From assembly GCF_003994475.1 (NCBI RefSeq), contig NZ_RZNY01000026.1:17968-66227 (forward strand): a stretch of 48,260 nucleotides of DNA, given 5' to 3'. The position numbers and the translations under genes were made by a program. The stretch's first letter is position 1. Each line of letters begins with the position of its first letter. Origin of the DNA: Paenibacillus anaericanus. GTDB lineage: Bacteria > Bacillota > Bacilli > Paenibacillales > Paenibacillaceae. The notes under the pieces were generated by a model. It made no database searches. It was given only the letters and a program-made list of their open reading frames with translations, and was not told the origin of the DNA. Shown here in pieces: positions 35,182-44,395 of this stretch.

Positions 35182-36915
35182 ATGAAGTGGACAGGACGAT
35201 TTAGTGGTTATTCTGCAGATGCGTTTCGCAAGGATTTGATATCTGGCTGTATTGTCGGGATCGTTGCTATTCCGCTAGGAATGGCTTTCTCCATTGCCTC
35301 AGGAGTGAAGCCTGAATACGGACTATACACCACCATTATCGCAGGAATTCTTATATCGCTCTTCGGAGGATCAAGGTTCCAAATTGGCGGGCCTACCGGG
35401 GCATTTATCCCTATTTTACTGGCAATCGTACTGCAATACGGCTATGAAAATTTATTAATCGCCGGTTTTCTTGCAGGCATCATCCTCGTTCTGATGGGTG
35501 TATTTCGACTTGGTGCATTAATTAAGTTCATTCCACGTCCTGTAACGATTGGATTTACTGCAGGGATTGCCGTAACCATCTTTAGCGGTCAGATATCCAA
35601 TTTTCTCGGGCTTACAGGAGTAGGGCGACACGAATACTTCTTACCCAACATGGCAGAGATTATCAAGCGCCTTCCTACTCTGAATATATATAGCATCTTG
35701 ACTGCCTGCATCTGTATGGCTGCGCTTGTACTAACGCCTAAATACCTACCCAAGGTGCCTGCTTCATTAATAGGCATCATTGTCTCCACGCTAGCTGCCG
35801 CTTGGTTATTCCCTGGCCAAGTCACAACGATCGGCAGTGCCTATGGAGCTATCCCCGGTGGTCTACCGGGCTTTCACCCCATTTCACTGACATGGGATCG
35901 CATTGTCCTGATGATTCAACCCGCCCTCATTATCGCTATGCTCGGTGGTATTGAATCACTACTCTCAGCTGTTGTGGCAGATGGAATGACCGGGACACGC
36001 CATAACAGTAATCGTGAATTGATTGGGCAAGGAATTGCTAACATCGTCACTCCCTTTTTCGGAGGAATTCCAGCCACTGGCGCCATTGCACGGACGGCAA
36101 CTAATATTAAGAGTGGAGCTACTTCACCCTTTTCCGGAATCATCCATGGCATTATTGTGTTATTCGTCGTAGTATTATTTGCTCCCTACGCTTCAAGAAT
36201 TCCCTTAGCCAGCATGGCTCCGATCCTTATGCTCGTAGCTTGGAATATGAGTGAGCGCAAGTCCTTTGCTCATATGTTAAAGACACGTAGTGGGGATTCT
36301 ATCATTCTTGTTGTTACCTTTTTACTGACCGTATTCACCACTTTGACTACCGCGGTAGAGGTTGGTTTAATCCTGGCTGTGCTTCTATTTGTCAAACGAA
36401 TGAGTGAAACGTTAACGGTAGACAAAGTGCTACCCGACCCTTCCTCTGCTAATGAGAAAATCAAAGCACATATGGTAACAGAAGATCACGATTGTCCACA
36501 AATCGGTATATTCAACGTTGAGGGCCCCTTGTTCTTCGGCGCTTCCCAAGCTTTCGAAGACTCCGGACTCCAGTTAACGGGGAGACATCAGAAGGTCGTC
36601 ATGCTTCGTATAGGCAAGGTTCCATTCATGGATACGACGGGCGAAGCCAATTTCACTAGACTCATCAAGCGTCTACACCACAAAGCAGTAACCGTGATTG
36701 TATCGGGAATTCAACCGCAGCCACGTGCACTTCTGAGTAAGACAGGAACCCTCGCCATCATCGGTGAAGATCGTATCTTCGAACAAACGGGAGATGCATT
36801 AGACGCTGCAATTAACCTGATTCAGGTTGATAAATGCAGTGGGTGTAAACATTTTGCATTTCGAGAATGCACGGAGTTAAGTAGAAAAGCTCCCCTTCAT
36901 CAAAATATTTCCTAG
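35182..36915 (+). CDS. SulP-family anion transporter with STAS domain and C-terminal Cys tail
   Basis: The 577-residue protein has the SulP membrane domain with about 12-14 helices (DLISGCIVGIVAIPLGMAFS, GLYTTIIAGILISLFGGSRF, IGGPTGAF) and a C-terminal STAS domain (GIFNVEGPLFFGASQAFED, IGKVPFMDTTGE). SulP proteins move sulfate, bicarbonate or other anions. Beyond the STAS domain there is a short tail CSGCKHFAFREC, with three Cys and a His, that could bind a metal. ATG 35182 (MKWTGRF) was chosen from the family pattern; its ribosome binding site (GAAGGG) is modest. It follows the ArsR gene and ends before a terminator. Confidence 0.85.
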   Translation: MKWTGRFSGYSADAFRKDLISGCIVGIVAIPLGMAFSIASGVKPEYGLYTTIIAGILISLFGGSRFQIGGPTGAFIPILLAIVLQYGYENLLIAGFLAGIILVLMGVFRLGALIKFIPRPVTIGFTAGIAVTIFSGQISNFLGLTGVGRHEYFLPNMAEIIKRLPTLNIYSILTACICMAALVLTPKYLPKVPASLIGIIVSTLAAAWLFPGQVTTIGSAYGAIPGGLPGFHPISLTWDRIVLMIQPALIIAMLGGIESLLSAVVADGMTGTRHNSNRELIGQGIANIVTPFFGGIPATGAIARTATNIKSGATSPFSGIIHGIIVLFVVVLFAPYASRIPLASMAPILMLVAWNMSERKSFAHMLKTRSGDSIILVVTFLLTVFTTLTTAVEVGLILAVLLFVKRMSETLTVDKVLPDPSSANEKIKAHMVTEDHDCPQIGIFNVEGPLFFGASQAFEDSGLQLTGRHQKVVMLRIGKVPFMDTTGEANFTRLIKRLHHKAVTVIVSGIQPQPRALLSKTGTLAIIGEDRIFEQTGDALDAAINLIQVDKCSGCKHFAFRECTELSRKAPLHQNIS

Positions 36916-36954
36916 TCCTGTTGATTGCATGTAGGATATCGGATTACTAATAAT

Positions 36955-36982
36955 AAAGGGAACCCTTTCGGGTTCCCTTTAT
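36955..36982. terminator. Terminator after SulP gene
   Basis: The perfect 11-bp stem AAAGGGAACCC (36955-36965) / GGGTTCCCTTT (36970-36980) has a four-base loop. It is shared with the convergent AraC gene. Confidence 0.85.
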
Positions 36983-37019
36983 CGTCTACCACACTTATAT
37001 AAATGCCGTTACTGTCTTT

Positions 37020-37859
37020 CTAAACCTTATAATTTTTACGATATTTTAACGGAGCCATCCCCGTGATTTCCTTAAAGATACGCCCAAAGTGAGTCAAACT
37101 CTCAAACCCTACTCTTTCCGCAATCACAGCTACTTTATCACTCCTGTGAGTCAAAAGCGTACATGCCTCTTTAATTCGGACATTGTTGAGATACTCAGTG
37201 AATGTGAATCCCGTATTCTCTTTGAAGGTTTTACAGAAATACGAAGGACTGATATAAAACTTTTGTGAAATTTGTTGTATCGTGTGCTGCTCATCGTAAT
37301 GACGATTGAGATAATCTACGATTTCAAATATTTTTTTGTGCACTAGGTTAACTTCGCTCAAAGGAGGATCGGGAATGGAATCCATCTTACGATAAATAAA
37401 TAGCAGGAGCTCGAATAACAGCATTTTCAGATAAAATTCATATCCAGGAGGTTTCTGAGTATATTCATGAATCATCTTGTCAAATCGTTTCTCAATAAAA
37501 CCTTGTTCCTGTCCCGATAGATTGATCAATGGCAACCCCTTGGCAAAGCTGGACAATACATCGATAAATTGATTATCGGGAAAAATCCCCCCCATAAATT
37601 CCTTCTTAAACTCCAACGTAATACGCTCGAAAGATTCCCCACTTGAATTAACAAGCTTATGGATCACGTTCATATTAATGATTACAAGTACACCACCAAC
37701 CACTTGATAAGCTTTATCATCGATAAAATAGCAAATATCCCCCGAAACCAAATAGAATATTTCATAACCATTATGATAATGACGTGAGGGCATGCTTGAG
37801 TATAGTTTCTTCTCCCGGTCAATGTGAAATAAGGCGGCTTCATAAAAATCAGATTCCAT
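37020..37859 (-). CDS. AraC-family regulator of the adjacent sugar ABC importer
   Basis: The N-terminal cupin (SRHYHNGYEIFYLVSGDICY, then VLVIINMNVIHKLVNS) and the C-terminal double helix-turn-helix (TIQQISQKFYISPSYFCKTF and VAVIAERVGFESLTHFGRIF) are clear. ATG 37859 stands 8 bases after GAGGGAG; the GTG at 37868 overlaps that site and was not used. It is divergent from the substrate-binding protein gene, with 236 bases between, which is the common layout for a sugar-activated importer. Confidence 0.87.
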   Translation of the reverse strand: MESDFYEAALFHIDREKKLYSSMPSRHYHNGYEIFYLVSGDICYFIDDKAYQVVGGVLVIINMNVIHKLVNSSGESFERITLEFKKEFMGGIFPDNQFIDVLSSFAKGLPLINLSGQEQGFIEKRFDKMIHEYTQKPPGYEFYLKMLLFELLLFIYRKMDSIPDPPLSEVNLVHKKIFEIVDYLNRHYDEQHTIQQISQKFYISPSYFCKTFKENTGFTFTEYLNNVRIKEACTLLTHRSDKVAVIAERVGFESLTHFGRIFKEITGMAPLKYRKNYKV

Positions 37860-37950
37860 TATACTCACTCCCTCACTCCAATTAAATATTTAAAATTTGT
37901 AAGATAATATATGTAGAAAAAACGAAAACCAAGTAAGATATGTGATGAAA

Positions 37951-37963
37951 ATGATATTATCAT
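37951..37963. promoter_or_regulatory. Short palindrome in divergent region (candidate operator)
   Basis: ATGATATTATCAT is a palindrome apart from its central base. It lies about midway between the AraC and substrate-binding-protein starts, where a regulator site is expected. It is too short to be sure. Confidence 0.3.
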
Positions 37964-38095
37964 ACGTTATAGTTTGTTTCAAGACAAAGGATAGAAGGGG
38001 CGGTGATCTGTCAAGATACGAGAAATAATAAAGTAAAGTTATCATTGCTTGTGCTTGAATTGCCAACAAAAAAGTAAACTACGAGGTGAGGCACA

Positions 38096-39475
38096 ATGAA
38101 AAAATCATTCATAAAAAAGAATACTATGGTGGGTCTGATTCTTATCTTAGCAACATCAGCTTTATTAAGTGCTTGCTCGGACAAGCCAGGGTCGGAGACT
38201 TCTGGCAACTCCAACAATAATTCGGTAGAAAGCAACCAAAAGGTAGAAATTGTATGGGCTATGGCTGCAGATCCAGATAAAAAGGCCTGGCAGGATGCAA
38301 TGGTTTCTACTTTCGAAGAGACACATCCCAACATTACGGTCCGTCTGGAGAATATTCCTTACGATCAATTCGACCAGAAGTTGACGACTATGATCTCCAG
38401 CGGCAAAACCCCTGATGTATGGAACCCCAATCAAGCAGACAGTGGTTTTGCTACCTATATGAAGATGGGAGCTCTTAAAGATCTGACGCCATATATAGAA
38501 AAAGGTGCGCAGGAACTCGATACCATGGACCCTAACCTTCTCGACATTTACAAAATCGATGGCAGAAATTACGGTATTCCCCTTGTAAGTAATGCCACCT
38601 ATTTATACTACAACAAAGATTTATTCGACCAAGCTAACCTTCCTTATCCAACGACAGATTGGGACGACACCTCCTGGAACTACGATAAAATGCTAGAGGT
38701 TGCCGGAAAATTAACCCATGATGTCGGGAACGTTCGCAAGCAAGTATTCGGATTCTCCAGTGCGCTCAGCCCTAACGCCATGGCATGGTCATTTGGAGGA
38801 GATTTCTTCAAACCGGAAGCTTATGAAACCGCTTTAATGGGTGAGCCAGACCTGTTTAATCCAAACAATATTGAGGCATTGCAATTTAATGTCGACTTAA
38901 TCAATAAATACAAAGTGGCTCCGGATCAACAAACGGTAGATGCTTCTGCACAACTTGGTGATCCATTCCTAACAGGAAAAGTAGCTATGTATATTACTGG
39001 CGGATGGGGACTCGGCTCCTACAAAAGCGCCGAATTCAATTGGGGCGTAGCCGCGGTTCCTTATCATGAAGGACGAAAAGTAACACTTTACGTGGATCCG
39101 TGGAGTATCTCGGAATCCAGTAAACATCCAGATGAAGCTTGGGAATTTGTCAGACATCTCGCAGATCCCAAAGAAGGCGGAGGAGCTTACCGTTATATGA
39201 ACGAAGTAGGCAGAACTCCAGCTGACTCCAGTCTGTTTGAACTATGGTACGAACAAATGGGCAAACAAATCGGAATGGAACCAGCTGACTTCAAACAAGT
39301 TCACGAAGGTTCAATCAAATACGGCCGTGAAGCGGAGAACCATCTCATCGTGAAATTTAACACTATTTTTGAAACGATGAAACAAACGATGTCTACCGTA
39401 TGGAATGGCAAGAAGAGTATCGATAACGGACTCAAGGAACTGGACCAAAATCTCCGTTCACTTAAATTAGACTAG
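38096..39475 (+). CDS. ABC sugar transporter, extracellular substrate-binding lipoprotein
   Basis: The 459-residue protein begins with a lipoprotein signal (lipobox LLSAC) and a Ser/Asn linker. The mature part is the SBP_bac_1 fold: IVWAMAADPDKKAWQDAMVS, IPYDQFDQKLTTMISSGKTPDVW, YGIPLVSNATYLYYNKDLFDQ and GKVAMYITGGWGLGSY. Family 1 members bind oligosaccharides. It is the first gene of an operon with two permeases and a PHP phosphatase. GAGGTGAGG precedes the ATG. Confidence 0.92.
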   Translation: MKKSFIKKNTMVGLILILATSALLSACSDKPGSETSGNSNNNSVESNQKVEIVWAMAADPDKKAWQDAMVSTFEETHPNITVRLENIPYDQFDQKLTTMISSGKTPDVWNPNQADSGFATYMKMGALKDLTPYIEKGAQELDTMDPNLLDIYKIDGRNYGIPLVSNATYLYYNKDLFDQANLPYPTTDWDDTSWNYDKMLEVAGKLTHDVGNVRKQVFGFSSALSPNAMAWSFGGDFFKPEAYETALMGEPDLFNPNNIEALQFNVDLINKYKVAPDQQTVDASAQLGDPFLTGKVAMYITGGWGLGSYKSAEFNWGVAAVPYHEGRKVTLYVDPWSISESSKHPDEAWEFVRHLADPKEGGGAYRYMNEVGRTPADSSLFELWYEQMGKQIGMEPADFKQVHEGSIKYGREAENHLIVKFNTIFETMKQTMSTVWNGKKSIDNGLKELDQNLRSLKLD

Positions 39476-39549
39476 CAGCAAATAACTCGCGAACAATTTA
39501 ACTTGAGGACCCACCTCATCACGGGTCCTTAAGTAACGGAGGTGTAGTA

Positions 39550-40452
39550 GTGGTAAAACTGTCAAAGGAAGTGAAACGGGAAGAACGATCTTTTTGGTTG
39601 TTTATTGCTCCCTGGTTCATTGGCTTCATACTCTTCACAGGTGGCCCGATGTTGATATCCCTTCTTCTCTGCTTCACAGAATATAATGTCATATCTTCGC
39701 CAAAATTTGTGGGTCTTGATAACTTCCGCGTGTTGTTCCAAGACAGACTATTCTATAAATCTTTATTTGTAACTGTATATTACAGTTTACTAGCGGTTCC
39801 ATTTACAATTGTTACTTCTCTGGTCATCGCCGTAATGCTTAATCAAAAAGTTCGGGGCCAGGCACTGCTAAGAACACTATACTACGCCCCAAGTATTATA
39901 TCCGGAGTTGCCGTCTCCTTCCTATGGTCTTGGCTTCTCAATCCACAGTTTGGGGTCGTGAATTCCTTACTCTATGATTGGTTTGGCATTGAGGGACCCG
40001 GCTGGTTTACCAGCTCGGCAACAGTAGTTCCATCTATGGTTCTTATGCAGCTTACCGCTTCTGGAGGAACAATGGTTATCTTTCTTGCCGCGCTACAATC
40101 GTTACCTGCTGACTTGTTCGAAGCAGCATCAATTGACGGGGCTAGTAAGCTCAGAATGTTTGCAAAAATTACGTTGCCCTTACTCTCTCCCGTTATTTTG
40201 TTTAACACCATAATCAGCATCATTGGATCGTTACAGGTATTCACTCAATCATACGTCATTACCAAGGGCGGGCCCGATTGGAACTCCTACTTCTATGTAT
40301 ATTACTTGTTCGATACTGCCTTCAAGCAATTCCGTATGGGGTACGCATCCGCTCAAGCATGGATCTTGTTTGCAATCATATTTGCCCTCACCTTAATCAC
40401 ACTACGTGGTTCGAAACGACATGTCCATTATGAATATGAAGCTAAGAAATAG
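39550..40452 (+). CDS. ABC sugar transporter permease (MalF/UgpA type)
   Basis: The 300-residue membrane protein has about six TM helices. The EAA loop reads EAASIDGASKLRMFAKITLPLLSP, the contact site for the ATPase. The N-terminal SFWLFIAPWFIGFILFTGGP is typical of UgpA-like permeases. The GTG/TTG context was checked; the start is GTG at 39550 with GGAGGTG about 5-8 bases upstream. It pairs with the following permease. Confidence 0.92.
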   Translation: MVKLSKEVKREERSFWLFIAPWFIGFILFTGGPMLISLLLCFTEYNVISSPKFVGLDNFRVLFQDRLFYKSLFVTVYYSLLAVPFTIVTSLVIAVMLNQKVRGQALLRTLYYAPSIISGVAVSFLWSWLLNPQFGVVNSLLYDWFGIEGPGWFTSSATVVPSMVLMQLTASGGTMVIFLAALQSLPADLFEAASIDGASKLRMFAKITLPLLSPVILFNTIISIIGSLQVFTQSYVITKGGPDWNSYFYVYYLFDTAFKQFRMGYASAQAWILFAIIFALTLITLRGSKRHVHYEYEAKK

Positions 40453-40466
40453 GAGGCGCATTACTC

Positions 40467-41321
40467 ATGAAACGAAAAACATACGCATATAACGAGTTGC
40501 GTCCTGTTTCGAAAGTTGCTGTTTATCTACTGTTATATGGGGGCGTCCTATTGTTCTCATTTCCGTTATTATGGATGATTCTAACCTCCCTTAAATCATT
40601 AGGAGAAATCCATAAAATTCCGATGACCTGGATTCCAGCTAAAATTCAATGGAGCAACTACAAACAAATTTTTATCGATGCTCCTATGGGCAACTACTTG
40701 TGGAATTCAACCTGGTACACATGTGTGACGGTGTTTGGAACCGTACTGACTTCTTCCCTCGCTGCGTTCGCGTTTGCGCGGTTGCGTGCGCGTGGTGGTA
40801 CTATCTTATTTGCACTAGTCCTCAGCACCATGATGATTCCAAGCCAAGTTACACTTATTCCGCAATACCTAATATTTAACGAGTTGAATTGGACTGATTC
40901 CTACTTACCACTCGTTGTCCCTGCTTTTACGGCCAGTGCATTTACCATTTTTCTATTGCGTCAATTTTATATGGGAATATCCAGAGAACTAGACGAGGCA
41001 GTAAAAATTGATGGTGGAAACCGGTTTGTCATGTACTACCGGATCATGCTTCCGCTATCGCTTCCCGCTCTAGCTACCGCTGCGGTGTTGGAAATGATGT
41101 CGAGATGGAACGATTTGTTCGGACCACTCATCTATTTAAACAACGGGAGTAAATATCCACTATCCCTTGGGTTAGCTAATTTCACAGCGGCCTATGGAGC
41201 AACACCATGGCAATTATTAATGGCTGCATCCGTAGTAGCTGTTCTCCCGTTATTAATTCTTTTCTTCATGGCTCAGAAATATTTTATTCAAGGCATCGTC
41301 ACTTCCGGCTCCAAAGGATAG
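40467..41321 (+). CDS. ABC sugar transporter permease (MalG/UgpE type)
   Basis: The 284-residue protein has about six TM helices, with the EAA loop DEAVKIDGGNRFVMYYRIMLPLS and N-terminal LLFSFPLLWMILTSLKSLGE. It begins 14 bases after the first permease gene; AGGAGG precedes the ATG. No ATP-binding gene is in the operon, so a shared ATPase of MsmX type elsewhere must power it, as is usual in Bacillota. Confidence 0.92.
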   Translation: MKRKTYAYNELRPVSKVAVYLLLYGGVLLFSFPLLWMILTSLKSLGEIHKIPMTWIPAKIQWSNYKQIFIDAPMGNYLWNSTWYTCVTVFGTVLTSSLAAFAFARLRARGGTILFALVLSTMMIPSQVTLIPQYLIFNELNWTDSYLPLVVPAFTASAFTIFLLRQFYMGISRELDEAVKIDGGNRFVMYYRIMLPLSLPALATAAVLEMMSRWNDLFGPLIYLNNGSKYPLSLGLANFTAAYGATPWQLLMAASVVAVLPLLILFFMAQKYFIQGIVTSGSKG

Positions 41322-41366
41322 TGAATCAAAAAACAAATTTAAATATGGATACGGAGGATTTTTATT

Positions 41367-42158
41367 ATGAGATTTGATTTCCATACTCACCACGAACGTT
41401 GTGGTCATGCTACAGGAACTTTACGGGAATATGTTACAGCCGCTATCGAGAACAATTTACAAATCATTGGTCTTGCAGATCACTTACCATTATTCGCAGA
41501 ACAAGAAGATCATCCTTCACCAGGTGGGTGTATGGCCAAAAGCGAGTTTCCCAATTATGTAAATGAAGTGCTTCAACTAAAGCAAGAATTTGCCGGAAAA
41601 ATCGACGTGCTTCTTGGTGTAGAAGCTGACTTTATTCTTGATTGTTTAGGGTTATATCGCAAAATCCTTGCCAGTTATCCGTTCGATTATGTTATTGGCT
41701 CAGTGCATGAATTCGCTGGGATTGGCCTCTATGATTCCGAACATTGGGATCAATTAACCAACCAAGGTAAACTCGACTTAAAGAACAGTTATTACTATCA
41801 TGTTGCTCAGTCCGCAAAATCAGGATTATATGACATCTTAGGACATGTGGATGCCTTGGACCGCTATATGCCCGATTACAAAACGTATCAAACAGAAATC
41901 GCAGATGAGACGCTTCAAACCATAGCTGAGAATGATATCGTCATCGAGATTAATTCTTCTGATGAGCATTGGGTTCCTAATGGAGTACTTTTGGAAAGAG
42001 CATTACATTACGGTGTAAAAGTGACCTTTGGATCCGATGCCCATGAACCTGAACGTGTTGGAGACCATTTCGAGGAAGTAAGAAAACATTTACTTGAAGT
42101 CGGCTACCGCGAATGGGCCATATTTAATCAAAGACAAAGAACTATGATTTCTCTCTAA
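41367..42158 (+). CDS. PHP-domain phosphatase (HisJ / histidinol-phosphatase-like)
   Basis: The 263-residue PHP-fold metal hydrolase shows all metal-binding motifs: DFHTHHERCGHATG, GLADHLP, LLGVEADF, GSVHEF, GHVDALDRY and GSDAHEPERVG. In its family it is closest to HisJ, but its place at the end of a sugar-importer operon (45 bases after the permease, with GGAGG) suggests that it removes phosphate from an imported sugar phosphate or phosphoester rather than from histidinol phosphate. Which substrate is used is inference only. Confidence 0.85.
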   Translation: MRFDFHTHHERCGHATGTLREYVTAAIENNLQIIGLADHLPLFAEQEDHPSPGGCMAKSEFPNYVNEVLQLKQEFAGKIDVLLGVEADFILDCLGLYRKILASYPFDYVIGSVHEFAGIGLYDSEHWDQLTNQGKLDLKNSYYYHVAQSAKSGLYDILGHVDALDRYMPDYKTYQTEIADETLQTIAENDIVIEINSSDEHWVPNGVLLERALHYGVKVTFGSDAHEPERVGDHFEEVRKHLLEVGYREWAIFNQRQRTMISL

Positions 42159-42213
42159 TCTATGTGTGAGAAGGATTAATTTTCTATAGGTTTTGAGAGA
42201 AGGAGTATCCATC

Positions 42214-42912
42214 ATGAGCAACCCCTGGTTCATTAGTAATAGTGTCATCTTGGTTCGCCTGTTATTATCTGTCCTGATGGGTGGACTTATAGGATTCGAA
42301 CGTGAACACAATAACCACCCTGCAGGTTTTAGAACTCATATTCTCGTATGTCTCGGTTCTAGCTTGATCATGATGTTATCCATCTATGGTTTCTCTGATT
42401 TTATTGGTGAAACGAACGTACGGCTTGACCCTGCTCGGCTTGCGACCGCCGTGATTACTGGGATCGGTTTTCTTGGAGCAGGAACGATCCTGTTCACAGG
42501 CAAATCGATCACAGGCCTAACCACAGCAGCTTCTCTTTGGGTTGTTGCTGCTATGGGACTTGCCATTGGTGCTGGATTTTATTTTGCTGCGATAACCGTT
42601 ACTTGTCTGGTGCTGATTATATTGTGGATGTTCAACAAAGTAGAACGCCGTTTCCTACAAAGCAAACAAATCCGGACCCTTACTATCCAAGCAACCGCTA
42701 CTGAAGATATACTTGATAGTGTCTGTAATCGGTTAAACAACTTCACGATCAAGACTCAAAAAATGACTTTATTAGAGAAAAGGCTTCCCATAGGTGAAGC
42801 AGATCAAATAGAAGTCCAAGTTCAAATCATTGTTCCAAGATCGATGGAACCTGACATAATGATCTCAGAGATGAGAAAGATCGGTGGCATTCACGCTATT
42901 TCCGTCGAATAA
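42214..42912 (+). CDS. MgtC/SapB-family membrane protein
   Basis: The 232-residue protein has the MgtC pattern: VLMGGLIGFEREHNNHPAGF, THILVCLGSSLIMMLSI, the conserved RLDPARLATAVITGIGFLGA and a four- to five-helix N-terminal part, followed by a soluble ACT-like C-terminal domain (about residues 150-232). In pathogens MgtC limits F-ATPase activity under low Mg or in macrophages and affects phosphate uptake. AAGGAG lies 8 bases before ATG 42214, so the frame upstream was dropped. It is close to the PHP gene but has a terminator of its own. Confidence 0.9.
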   Translation: MSNPWFISNSVILVRLLLSVLMGGLIGFEREHNNHPAGFRTHILVCLGSSLIMMLSIYGFSDFIGETNVRLDPARLATAVITGIGFLGAGTILFTGKSITGLTTAASLWVVAAMGLAIGAGFYFAAITVTCLVLIILWMFNKVERRFLQSKQIRTLTIQATATEDILDSVCNRLNNFTIKTQKMTLLEKRLPIGEADQIEVQVQIIVPRSMEPDIMISEMRKIGGIHAISVE

Positions 42913-42919
42913 TTAGTTA

Positions 42920-42962
42920 AATGGCCGGAAATCTCCACCTGCGAGATTATCCGGCCATTATT
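42920..42962. terminator. Bidirectional terminator between mgtC-like and phosphoesterase genes
   Basis: The stem AATGGCCGGA (42920-42929) / TCCGGCCATT (42950-42959) plus inner ATCTC/GAGAT. A's stand before it on one side and TATT follows on the other. The phosphoesterase stop lies at its edge. Confidence 0.8.
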
Positions 42963-44184
42963 ATTTATCATGTTTCAAAATAAATTCATCTTGCTTAACA
43001 CCATCTACATCATAAGCCTCGTACGTTAACGTGTTATCGCTGATTGTAATACCAGCAAACATCCCTTTATTATTCTGAAAATGCACAGCTTGATAATATT
43101 GATCGCTCTTCTTTTCATTGAACTTTGGACCTGTTGTATTCGTAGTGACATACACTGTCCCCTGACCTTCATCTACGATTTCCCCATTCTTCAAAGGATG
43201 GGAACGGGAGTATTCATGATTATGACCCTGCAGCACCAGATCAACGCCATATTCATCGAATATCTTCACCCAATCTTCTATTTTCTCATAGGTATTACCG
43301 CCGTATGCCGGCCGATGTATAGCCACGATGGTCCAATCTTTATCATTATTCTTCAAGTCCTCGCGTAGCCACTTTTTCTGTGCTTTAATGCCTGATTCCG
43401 TATTGAGAAATACAAAGTGAGCATTCCCGTAATCCATCGAATACGTTGTTCCAGGAATGGAGCCTACCGCCCCGTTGTCTGGTAAATTAAAGTGCGACGT
43501 GAAACGCTCAGCAACACCATCTACTTCATCATGATTACCCGTAACTGGAAAAAGTGGGATTCGATTGAGCCATTTATCTACTTTACTAAAAAAATAGTCC
43601 CATCCCGCCTCGTCCTCAGGTTCTTCTGTTAAATCGCCGTTGTGTACAATAAAGCGTGCATCCGGAAATAGGTTAAATGCCTGATTTAATGTTTGGCCCC
43701 AGAACTCAAAATCCGCTTCTGTTTCCCCTTGTGTGTCCGTCACATTAATCCAAGTGAATGTCTTGACTTCATCTTCCTCTGTCTTAAAAACTGCTGGCTG
43801 ACTCCAACCATTGCTTTCCCCACTGCCTACCCTATATATATACTCCGTTCCTGGTTCCAGGCCCGTAATATTCACCTTATGGACACCTTGCTTCTTACCA
43901 TTTCCAGTATCGATTGACGTAGAACTAGCAGTCCATCTCAAAGCACCTTCGGCACTTAAATCTGCTGCATTAGTCCCTTTAGCGATTTCTACTACTCCTT
44001 GTATTTCGGGGTCCTCTGTATACCAGGTAAAGGCCCTAGTTGTACGCGCATCTTCCTTCCACGTAGTGACCAAAGACTTAGGAATCGCGGTGGTTTCTGA
44101 TTGAAATCTTTGAATTACTACTACTCCAGCGATCAAGAGAATACACACGAATATGATCCAGTAAGACTCTCGACTTATGTTCAA
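42961..44184 (-). CDS. Secreted purple-acid-phosphatase-like metallophosphoesterase
   Basis: The 407-residue protein starts with one hydrophobic segment (residues about 9-25) that anchors or exports it. A fibronectin-like purple-acid-phosphatase N-domain follows (GVHKVNITGLEPGTEYIYRV). The calcineurin-like core has VTDTQG, IVHNGDLTEE, PVTGNHDE, IVAIHRPAYGG and LQGHNHEYSR, so the two-metal site looks complete. It should cut phosphate esters outside the cell. The gene diverges from the polyphosphate/CotH operon; GGGAGGGAATGG lies upstream of its start. Confidence 0.88.
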   Translation of the reverse strand: MNISRESYWIIFVCILLIAGVVVIQRFQSETTAIPKSLVTTWKEDARTTRAFTWYTEDPEIQGVVEIAKGTNAADLSAEGALRWTASSTSIDTGNGKKQGVHKVNITGLEPGTEYIYRVGSGESNGWSQPAVFKTEEDEVKTFTWINVTDTQGETEADFEFWGQTLNQAFNLFPDARFIVHNGDLTEEPEDEAGWDYFFSKVDKWLNRIPLFPVTGNHDEVDGVAERFTSHFNLPDNGAVGSIPGTTYSMDYGNAHFVFLNTESGIKAQKKWLREDLKNNDKDWTIVAIHRPAYGGNTYEKIEDWVKIFDEYGVDLVLQGHNHEYSRSHPLKNGEIVDEGQGTVYVTTNTTGPKFNEKKSDQYYQAVHFQNNKGMFAGITISDNTLTYEAYDVDGVKQDEFILKHDK

Positions 44185-44285
44185 TCCATTCCCTCCCTTT
44201 GTATGAGAATAAAGATACTTCTACTTCTCTAAGAATGTCAAATTCCATATCCTCCTATACTGATTTGTCAACGCTGTGTAAAAAC

Positions 44286-44304
44286 TTTCAGTTTACTTTC
44301 AGTT
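44286..44304 (+). promoter_or_regulatory. Direct repeat TTTCAGTT with 11-base period (response-regulator site?)
   Basis: TTTCAGTT occurs at 44286-44293 and again at 44297-44304, exactly one helical turn apart. Half-sites at 10-11 base spacing are typical of OmpR/PhoB-type response regulators. A weak -10-like TAGGAT lies at 44335-44340. It is upstream of the VTC/DUF4956/CotH operon and in the region shared with the phosphoesterase gene. Confidence 0.45.
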
Positions 44305-44395
44305 AGCCTTAAGTAAGAAATCAGGAAGGGCAGTTAGGATGGGTTATGTAACAAACGGCGGAACTTTGATCTTCACACGGAAATGAGGTGTATTA

